DNA from: Promethearchaeota archaeon
GTDB taxonomy: Archaea > Asgardarchaeota > Lokiarchaeia > Sigyniarchaeales > Promethearchaeaceae
Direction of reading: 5' to 3'
Assembly (NCBI GenBank): GCA_014729055.1
Contig: WJKO01000688.1
Location: forward strand, 1-7,018
Length of the DNA stretch: 7,018 nucleotides
Each line of letters begins with the position of its first letter. The first letter of the stretch is position 1. Under the pieces are notes generated by a model. It was not told the origin of the DNA, did not search any database, and was given only the letters and a program-made list of their open reading frames with translations. Of the stretch, positions 1 to 6,400 are shown one piece after another. Position numbers and translations under genes: made by a program.

Positions 1-1
1 T

Positions 2-157
2 ACGATCCAAAAAGCAGATAAATGGCGTGATGTCTTTCTCGGAGGGTTATTGGATTTCAAAGATACCTATGCTTTGAAAATTGAAGATCCAAACGTCGAC
101 CGTCGTTTATTACTCGGATTTGTAGTTGCGATTGACAACACACTTCATGATACGTAG
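2..157 (+). CDS. C-terminal fragment of a phospholipid scramblase / LURP-one-related (tubby-like fold) protein
   Basis: This frame is open from the left edge and ends at TAG (155-157), giving 51 residues; the start and most of the protein lie outside the window. Visible landmarks are KADKWRDVF, then LLDFKDTYALKIEDP, then a hydrophobic helix LLLGFVVAID followed by NTLHDT at the C-terminus. In scramblases and LURP-one-related (YxjI-like) proteins the fold ends in the same order: a K-x-W strand, a strand around 'DxYxVxI', an acidic turn, and a buried helix of the type LxLAxxVAID. The match in order, spacing and terminal 'ID' is why I make the call, but it rests on memory of the family and a short segment. 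Members may bind or move lipids or serve as membrane-associated regulators; which applies here cannot be told. It converges with the acyltransferase-like gene at 245-1582, 87 bases away. An unrelated small domain with a similar ending is possible. Confidence 0.6.
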   Translation, partial: TIQKADKWRDVFLGGLLDFKDTYALKIEDPNVDRRLLLGFVVAIDNTLHDT

Positions 158-191
158 ACTTTTTGAATCATAACTTATCCAAAATTAACTA

Positions 192-220
192 ATTTTCAAA
201 TTTTTTATTCTATTTTCTTC
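192..220 (+). terminator. T-rich putative transcription terminator after the scramblase-like gene
   Basis: About 35 bases after the plus-strand stop codon there is a T-rich stretch with a run of six T (201-206) followed by further short T runs. No stable hairpin precedes it. Archaeal RNA polymerase can terminate at oligo-T tracts without a hairpin, so this is a plausible intrinsic terminator for the plus-strand gene. The minus-strand gene ending at 245 has no matching T-tract in this 87-bp gap. Confidence 0.4.
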
Positions 221-244
221 AATGTTATCTAATAATTCTATTGT

Positions 245-1582
245 TCATGCTCTCTGAAATGATTTGAAGCTAATTATTTTCTCAAATGTATACTTCCCAT
301 CCAATTTATGATCCCATAAATACATTATATAGGCTATTAAGAATGCGTAGGCAAACATAATTGGGAAACTGATAAGTGCAGGAAATTCTACATAGTGATG
401 CCATCCTCTAATAATGAAATGAACAATGAAGGCAGTCATGGAGTATTTACCTAGACTTTCTAATAAATTTACGAATTTAGTTAATTTGATTCTTATAATC
501 ATCCAAAACTTGAAAAAGAATGAGAAATCATGGTTTTCTTTAATATTAAAAATAGAAAATGCTTTATTACGTGTTAGATCATTTGTTACTAACCCTATAC
601 CAATAAAAGCTAATACAATTGCAGTGCAATAGACTAAACTCTGCCATGAACCATTGAATAGAAATGTAGGATATCTTTCAATTGTGAACCCTCCTCCTGA
701 ATTTAGCCAATCTAAATCTTCTACGCCTCTAAAATATGTTCTCAATTTCAGACCGAATGAGATTCCAATTATATAAAGGATTAAAGAATAAAGAAACAAT
801 TGTTTTAAATGGCTGATCTCGAATGTTTTCGGTAGATCTGCGACTTTTTTAGATTTTTTATGGTCATTTTCGGATCTTTTATCTGTTTGATTCTCATAAG
901 CTGGAATCATTAACTTATCGTGGATTATTTCTCCTCCGATCGATGCTAAAAATGGGATTATAATCCACGGGATAATACCCATGTGTAAACTCATTCTGAA
1001 AAATAACATATAAATCCAGCCAGAATAGTGGTCCAATGCTTCATATCCATAAGCACCTTCAAAAGTCTCAGGGAAGATTGATGTAGTTTGCTCCATAAGT
1101 TCTACAATGATGGGATAACCGAAGATATCAACCAGTATTAATAACAAGACTACCAATATTCTTTGTGGTTTTTTCAGTTTTAAGGATACAAATGTCAATA
1201 CTTGGGAAATTGCTATGAGTTGGAAAATATGAATTCGAGTTAAATAGATAGGATTCAAAAATGCATCTAATCCACCTGAAAAATCCGCTACGAAAAAGAT
1301 GCCAACGGCGTAAAAAATCAATGCTTTCTTTAATATATTTTTAAATATATCGAGATCTGACATATTTTTGTATGTTCTCTTATATTTGACGGAAATTGTT
1401 ACTGCCACACTCGTTAAAACAGAGAAGCCGGCAGGACCACAAAATTGAAAGATCATCCAAAAGATCCCATGTAACCACATTTCCTCTGGATCATTGATCC
1501 AAAAAGACGTATGGGCACAGATAACCGCTATCATTGCAATGCCTTTTAAAAAATCCAAAGATCTAAGATGTATTCGACTCAT
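245..1582 (-). CDS. polytopic membrane acyltransferase-like protein (acyltransferase-3 / HGSNAT / DUF1624-type superfamily)
   Basis: This 445-residue integral membrane protein has roughly ten hydrophobic segments. It opens with LRSLDFLKGIAMIAVICAH, in which K13 and H24 form the R/K-x10-H signature used by integral-membrane acyltransferases to position the acyl donor. Other family-like blocks are GPAGFSVLTS (49-58), RIHIFQLIAIS (116-126), YPTFLFNGSW (304-313) and SLGKYSMTAFIVHFII (376-391), which resembles the 'LGKxSLxxYxxH' block near the end of acyltransferase-3, HGSNAT and DUF418 proteins. A charged, Lys-rich loop (about 228-260) splits the protein into two halves. By family it would move an acyl (often acetyl) group onto an envelope glycan or lipid; the substrate is unknown. 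The start is fixed by an in-frame TAA five codons upstream. No good Shine-Dalgarno is visible. A weak TATA-like ATTTAATC lies about 26 bases before the ATG, so leaderless expression is possible. It could also be read through from the gene at 1671-2441. Confidence 0.65.
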   Translation of the reverse strand: MSRIHLRSLDFLKGIAMIAVICAHTSFWINDPEEMWLHGIFWMIFQFCGPAGFSVLTSVAVTISVKYKRTYKNMSDLDIFKNILKKALIFYAVGIFFVADFSGGLDAFLNPIYLTRIHIFQLIAISQVLTFVSLKLKKPQRILVVLLLILVDIFGYPIIVELMEQTTSIFPETFEGAYGYEALDHYSGWIYMLFFRMSLHMGIIPWIIIPFLASIGGEIIHDKLMIPAYENQTDKRSENDHKKSKKVADLPKTFEISHLKQLFLYSLILYIIGISFGLKLRTYFRGVEDLDWLNSGGGFTIERYPTFLFNGSWQSLVYCTAIVLAFIGIGLVTNDLTRNKAFSIFNIKENHDFSFFFKFWMIIRIKLTKFVNLLESLGKYSMTAFIVHFIIRGWHHYVEFPALISFPIMFAYAFLIAYIMYLWDHKLDGKYTFEKIISFKSFQRA

Positions 1583-1633
1583 AGCATGACATCTTTAATA
1601 ATGATTAAATTGTTGTAGCTGGAATCTAACAAG

Positions 1634-1670
1634 TTAAAATAAAATAGAAATAAAGTAAAGTTAAAAAATT
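1634..1670 (-). terminator. T-rich tract after the exported-protein gene
   Basis: Read on the minus strand, the bases directly after the TAA at 1671 are almost continuous T runs (six T, then several groups of three to four) broken by A and C. This is the usual look of an archaeal oligo-T terminator. It lies in the 88-bp gap before the acyltransferase-like gene and would partly separate the two transcripts. No hairpin is obvious, and AT-rich composition alone could produce it. Confidence 0.35.
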
Positions 1671-2441
1671 TTAATTATGTTTTTTCTGCCGTGAGTAAAT
1701 TAGACCGCCTATTGCTAAGAGAGCACCTAAATAAACTAAAGAACCGTAGCCACCGAGTCCAAGAGATGCACTATCGCTTTCGGATCCTCCGCCTCCACCG
1801 CCTGCTGATTGGCAACCAGCTCCCGGAGTAATACCTTGAAGTACCCATGTATATTGTTTAGTGGCAGATAAATCTCCACTAATAAGGATATAGACTTCTT
1901 GTAAGTTATTCAATACCATGTCATAATCATATTCGATAGTTGCTGTATAAGTCCATGTATTTTCATCAGCATCTAGACCCGTTCCCTCTAATGTCCATTC
2001 CAAACCCGAGTAAGAGAAATCCCAGTCGTCATCTCCATCTGCAATTGCTTGTAATTGATTCTTAAGCAGTGTAATATTATCAGAATTACTAAGGAATAAT
2101 AATTCATGTGGTAGTAAAAGTTCATCCGTAATGGGATGATGAGCTAGCCAGTCGCCGGGCGTTGTTACTTCTGTTAAATCGACAGCCATAGTTTCCTCGC
2201 CATTATCATTCAAGGTACCATTTATTGCGCCATCGTATTCAAACGACATCGTTGTCATTGAAATGGAATAGGATTCAGAATGTCCACCTGGATATATTGC
2301 GTCTTGTTGATAATATGTTCCTTTAAACGAAATAACGCTACCTTTACAAACATCGTCGCCGACTGCAAGGACGGCATTAGTTCCAAATAGGAATGTAATG
2401 AAGCTAATGATAAACATTATTTTTAGATGTAATTTTTTCAT
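1671..2441 (-). CDS. exported protein with signal peptide, Gly/Ser linker and C-terminal membrane anchor, function unknown
   Basis: I do not recognise a family for this 256-residue protein. Residues 1-26 form a signal peptide: a basic start (MKKLHLK), a hydrophobic core and a likely cleavage site after AVLA. The mature part (27-210) is acidic and rich in Thr, Tyr and Gly, with alternating strand-like segments suggesting one beta domain. Its two cysteines, C32 and C210, bracket the domain and could form a disulphide. N-glycosylation sequons occur at N74 and N122. Then come a six-glycine run with Ser-rich sequence (214-226), a hydrophobic helix (about 233-250) and a short basic end, RQKKHN. This tripartite tail resembles archaeal C-terminal sorting/anchor signals, or may be a plain membrane anchor with the domain outside. 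The start is secure: an in-frame TGA directly precedes the ATG, a GTGAT element lies 5 bases upstream, and the signal peptide begins at once. It probably has its own promoter. Confidence 0.8.
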   Translation of the reverse strand: MKKLHLKIMFIISFITFLFGTNAVLAVGDDVCKGSVISFKGTYYQQDAIYPGGHSESYSISMTTMSFEYDGAINGTLNDNGEETMAVDLTEVTTPGDWLAHHPITDELLLPHELLFLSNSDNITLLKNQLQAIADGDDDWDFSYSGLEWTLEGTGLDADENTWTYTATIEYDYDMVLNNLQEVYILISGDLSATKQYTWVLQGITPGAGCQSAGGGGGGSESDSASLGLGGYGSLVYLGALLAIGGLIYSRQKKHN

Positions 2442-2446
2442 TCAAC

Positions 2447-2451
2447 ATCAC
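2447..2451 (-). promoter_or_regulatory. candidate ribosome binding site (GTGAT) of the exported-protein gene
   Basis: On the minus strand, GTGAT lies 5 bases before the ATG at 2441. It can pair with the 3' part of the archaeal 16S anti-Shine-Dalgarno (SD form AGGAGGTGATC). The match is short, so it is only suggestive, but it agrees with the ATG chosen from the signal peptide. Confidence 0.4.
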
Positions 2452-2545
2452 TAATCTTAATTTTTATTTCCCTAGGGTAGATTGTGTTATTTATGAATAT
2501 ATTTTTTTTGATAAAAGTTAGTTAAGTACTATTTGATTATTCAGA

Positions 2546-2553
2546 TATTTAAA
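2546..2553 (-). promoter_or_regulatory. archaeal TATA box (box A) for the exported-protein gene
   Basis: The minus strand reads TTTAAATA, an exact fit to the archaeal box A consensus TTTAWATA. Transcription would start roughly 25 bases downstream, near 2520-2528, leaving a leader of about 80 bases before the ATG at 2441. A second A/T element (AAATATAT, about 2498-2505) is nearer and would give a leader of about 30 bases. I favour the first because it fits the consensus and sits beside the direct repeat. In sequence this AT-rich, chance matches cannot be excluded. Confidence 0.45.
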
Positions 2554-2597
2554 GGAAATTTCGACAAAAAACACTTGTTAGATTAAGGAAATTGCGA
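2552..2597. repeat. pair of 13-bp direct repeats, possible regulator binding sites
   Basis: AAGGAAATTTCGA (2552-2564) and AAGGAAATTGCGA (2585-2597) match at 12 of 13 positions, and both are followed by A-runs. Their starts are 33 bases apart, about three helical turns, so both would face the same side of the DNA. The first copy abuts and overlaps by two bases the putative TATA box (2546-2553), covering the place where transcription factor B contacts DNA. That position suits a transcription regulator of the exported-protein gene. The function is inferred from position only. Confidence 0.4.
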
Positions 2598-2676
2598 AAA
2601 AGAATCTTTCAGTTGTCAAGATATTCCGACATATAAGTCTTTGAAATGAAAATCAAATAGAATAGATTATAGTTTT

Positions 2677-3417
2677 CTACCATGGAACGTCTTTGGCTTT
2701 AAGATAATAGCCAAGCACATTCGCTAGAACGGTAATTAGTGGTGTAAATAGGAAGAGAAATATAATATAAGCGATACCAAGCGGGAAAACGGGATAAGCT
2801 AATAGAATAGATACTAAAATAAAGTCTACTTGATCTATAACAAATACTTGACTGCCTCTTGGGCGATCCATCCTCCTTTTAGTGAAACTACCCACAAGAT
2901 CTCCAATCGGACTACCGATACACAATAAAAAAGTCCTTAAATTAAATTTCAAGGGATTTTCTGTGATATTAACAAAGAAAAGAATATCGTTTGTGTCAAT
3001 AAATTCTAATACTGAACCGTCTGCCATATAAATGATTGTTATTTCATACAATTTTGGATAGATCCAAATTGATAGGAGATAACTGCATAAAAAGCCCAAG
3101 ATTACACCTCCGATAAAACCATTCCATGTTTTTCCAGGTCCAAAAATTCGTTTTCCTCGCCACGACCTTCCACCATCAACAGGATATGATTTAATCTTCT
3201 TAATGCTACCAGTTATAGGCATAAAACCATTGGCTAAAAATGCAGGAATTGTCCCAAAAAATGCTAAACCCATAACAACAAGAAAATCATATATTGTATA
3301 TACAAAATGAAAAAATAAAATATAAAAGATAAGAAGGATCCCAAACACAGAAACAAAGATAATAAGATTTCGAACTTCTTTCTTTGAGATATTTTCATCT
3401 TCAGTTATATGACGCAT
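2677..3417 (-). CDS. carS: CDP-archaeol synthase (CTP:2,3-di-O-geranylgeranylglycerol-1-phosphate cytidylyltransferase, DUF46/CarS family)
   Basis: CarS joins CTP and digeranylgeranylglyceryl phosphate (unsaturated archaetidic acid) at the membrane to make CDP-archaeol, the activated precursor of archaeal phospholipid head groups. The family signatures are all present: IPAFLANG (57-64), DGGRSWRGKRIFGPGKTWNG (81-100), GSPIGDLVGSFTKRR (168-182), RPRG (185-188), DQVDF (195-199) and the terminal KDVPW. Known members are about 165-180 residues with five membrane helices; this one has 246. The excess is an extra N-terminal helix (about 17-38) preceded by a charged start, and a loop insert (about 119-157). 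The positive-inside pattern keeps the polar loops 70-98 and 177-195 cytoplasmic, as the active site requires. The ATG is 2 bases after the stop of the upstream surface-protein gene, with GAGG 7 bases before it, so the genes form an operon. All motif residues look intact, so I expect an active enzyme. Confidence 0.96.
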   Translation of the reverse strand: MRHITEDENISKKEVRNLIIFVSVFGILLIFYILFFHFVYTIYDFLVVMGLAFFGTIPAFLANGFMPITGSIKKIKSYPVDGGRSWRGKRIFGPGKTWNGFIGGVILGFLCSYLLSIWIYPKLYEITIIYMADGSVLEFIDTNDILFFVNITENPLKFNLRTFLLCIGSPIGDLVGSFTKRRMDRPRGSQVFVIDQVDFILVSILLAYPVFPLGIAYIIFLFLFTPLITVLANVLGYYLKAKDVPW

Positions 3418-3419
3418 GC

Positions 3420-6400
3420 TTATTCCTCATCTAATCCCTCTTCGGCGAGGAGTTTGTCTAAGTCTGTGACTGTTTTCTCTTCCTCTTTTTCTTCCACTTC
3501 TTCTTTTTTTAATTCAGAAACGTCGACATATCGTCCTCTTCTGTATTTACGCTTCTTTTCTTTAGTTTCTGGCACTTCTTGGAATTTTTTATATTTCTTA
3601 ATGCTGTATAAAGTAACTAATGCAATAAGACCAATGACACCTAAAACAAAGAAAACTACTAGTAGTTGATCAAAGTTATCGAGAATAGAGTAGTCTAACA
3701 AATCCATAATGAATTGATTATCGGAAAGAAATATTTCATTGGACTCAATAGTTATAGCAGATATATTCACATCAAAAGATAATTCATTACTTTTACCGAA
3801 GTTTTTTGGGATTTCAATATAGTATTTCATAGTCAAGGATTCCCCAGGTAATAATTCTTTTGTAATGCCAGTATCATAATCCCCTATTTCATATTCTAAA
3901 CTTCCTATCTCAAATTCTATATCTATGTTAGTAAGCGTAGAATTTCCTGTATTTTTCAGCTTAATTATAAGAGCATTCAAGTGACCTTTCTTCAATGCGG
4001 GTTCGTCTGTTACATTAACAATGCTTACTTTCATCTGGTTATCATAAATTGTTGCAGTAAATGTCCTTGAAGAGTTAGATAGATAATATGATTCATCACC
4101 TTCCCAGATAGCTCTCATTCTAATATCCGTTCCTTTATCAAAAATTGAGGAATAGAAAGTGCCAGTGAAATACCCGTCATTTGTCAATAATTTATTATCA
4201 TCTTGGTTAAACTCTACAAAACTTTTCCACTCAGAGCCGTTATAATATTGAATACTAATATTTTTATTATCAATTGGATCACCAAATTCGTCTTTTAGAT
4301 GTCCTTCAATATCAAACAGATCATTCCATATAATTGAATCAGTAATATCAAAATCTACAATTTCGGTTAACAATGGGGCTTCAAATTCATAAATATCAGT
4401 TGAAATCGTTGATACGAAATATGAGTCATAGAGAGATAAAAGATATGTTGTATTGCCTGGCTGAATAGCATAATCTCGTCTATTTTCACTTATTATTACA
4501 GGACCCGTTGCCGTCACTACTTGATTTCCACCTAGCAATTTTCCTTCAAATTGATCTTCCGTATAGTTCACTAAGGGTAAAATATAATTTAGATTTATGA
4601 TTTCTTGTCTGACGGTTGAAATATGAGGTACAAAACTGAACATTAGAGGATTTAAACGAATTGGAGCGTTGACACCCTTGAAATCCTCGGGTATTGTAAA
4701 CGACCAGTTTAATATTCCTTGGTTCTTTCCGCTCCCGATTGTTTCAAGGGAGATTTTAGAGGAGTTTTCTTGGTAGACGACCCATTGATTATTAATCAAT
4801 TGAGTAATCCGAAGTTCCATTTTAATTGAAGTAGTAAGAACTTCATGGAGATTCTCGACACTAACATTTACTTCAATCTGTTCTCCTGGATTAAATAATG
4901 TTTCATTAATCATTATTCGAGTAAGATTGATTTTAAAGTCTGAGTAATATTTACCAAAGCTTGCATTAATGTATGGTTCATCAGGAGAATAATCACTTTC
5001 AGTTTCGTTAACGGAAAATACACAGTAATCATAGTTTTTTGCGAGAGTTTCATTTTTAGAGACATCACAAATCACAACATTCTTCCGTTCATCATAGTCG
5101 ATTATGGTGTCAGTAATATCGACCGAATAATCTGTGACATATAATTTATGCGATCTAAATGCAATTTCATCACCATTTGTCCATTTGAATAGTAAAGTGT
5201 ATTGTCCTCTTTCAGTGCTTGTTGTAGTATTGAGAATATTTTTCTTGTCAAACTTATATGTCGTCGTGGCTTTTGAAGCCGCTAACTGAGTATCATCATA
5301 TAATGTATCTGTTAACGTTGCAGATCCCAGCAAGCTTTCATCTTGTTCATATAATTCACATTTTGCATAACCTGATTTAATAGATTCCTCATTACCCGTT
5401 CCATTGAAAATGGTCAACCGTACGGATATATTGTCCCCTTGCATAAACGCATCAGTATCCCATTCAAATTCGTTAAAGTGAATGTATGATTGAACATTAT
5501 CCATAAGATTTGTACTATTGCAGATTAACGTATAATTTCCATTTCCTGTATATTTTATAGAGTTATTATATACATAATAGTGGTTATATCTATCAAATGC
5601 CGACGGACCAGTCATATTTTCCGTAATATCATCACCATTAGGGCCATATAAAGCGGCCTCATTTGTGCCAGCACCCCAATCAAGTGGTATTAGGTATTCG
5701 ATTGATAAAAGATCCCAATTCGGATATTTAGTATTTAGATATGTATAATTTAAGGTCCATTCAGGTTCTTGATTATATGTTGCATTAAAAGTGACGCTGG
5801 CATTTTCAAGACTATAAATCGTTACATTATAATCCACGGAAAAACCTATATTTGTGGAATAGCTGGAGCTCCAATTTAATGGAACCGTAATATTTTTATC
5901 AATATCCACAGTATTATTCACAAAGTAGTTCTTCCATGTACCTAAGCCCCATGTATATCCGGATGTGCCCGCATAGATACCAGTTGCAAGAGTTTTAGAC
6001 TCGACTTGAATACCTTGGATTGTGATATTGATTGCTTCATCTGGAATCCAACCTCTTGTTAAATTAATTGCAAAAGGTGCAGCATCAACTTGCCCCACAT
6101 CACCTTGCAAATAACTTTTTTTCCAAGTTTCAGATGCACCTTCATTTTCAGAATAAATGAAAAGATGATCAATCAGCGCATCAGGGTCGATTTGTGCATC
6201 AGAATCAACACCGCTATCATCAAATGGTAATGTAGTGATGGTATAGGTAAATTCGGTAAGATTACTATGTAAGACAACGAAGTAATTACTCACATTCATA
6301 TCGTTTGTGATTCCGCCGTAGTCTTCTTTGAACGGAATGAATGTATAATTATCTTCTGCAAATCCGGTAATATTTCTCGTATGAATAAGTTGATCTGGTT

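Larger units (their letters stand above)
2442..2676. other. 235-bp intergenic region between carS and the exported-protein gene
   Basis: The longest non-coding stretch here follows the TAG of carS and precedes the ATG at 2441. It holds two T runs on the minus strand (five T at 2597-2601, six T at 2566-2571) that could end the carS transcript, the direct repeat pair, the TATA candidates, and an 8-bp GC palindrome CCCTAGGG at 2470-2477. I see no tRNA, no clear structured RNA, and only an insignificant 7-codon open frame. Confidence 0.6.

Noticed and set aside
214..244. Terminator for the acyltransferase-like gene on the minus strand
   Set aside because: Downstream of its stop the minus strand is A-rich rather than T-rich, and no hairpin is apparent.
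426..632. 68-codon open frame on the plus strand inside the acyltransferase-like gene
   Set aside because: It lies wholly antisense to a well-supported membrane-protein gene, has no recognisable domain, and its hydrophobic look follows from the opposite strand.
2609..2632. 7-codon ATG frame on the minus strand in the intergenic region
   Set aside because: It is far too short, without a clear ribosome binding site, and expected by chance.
3409..3669. 86-codon Ser-rich open frame on the plus strand at the carS/surface-protein junction
   Set aside because: It is antisense to the Glu/Lys-rich tail of the surface protein; its Ser/Phe runs are the complement of GAA/AAG-type codons, a typical shadow.
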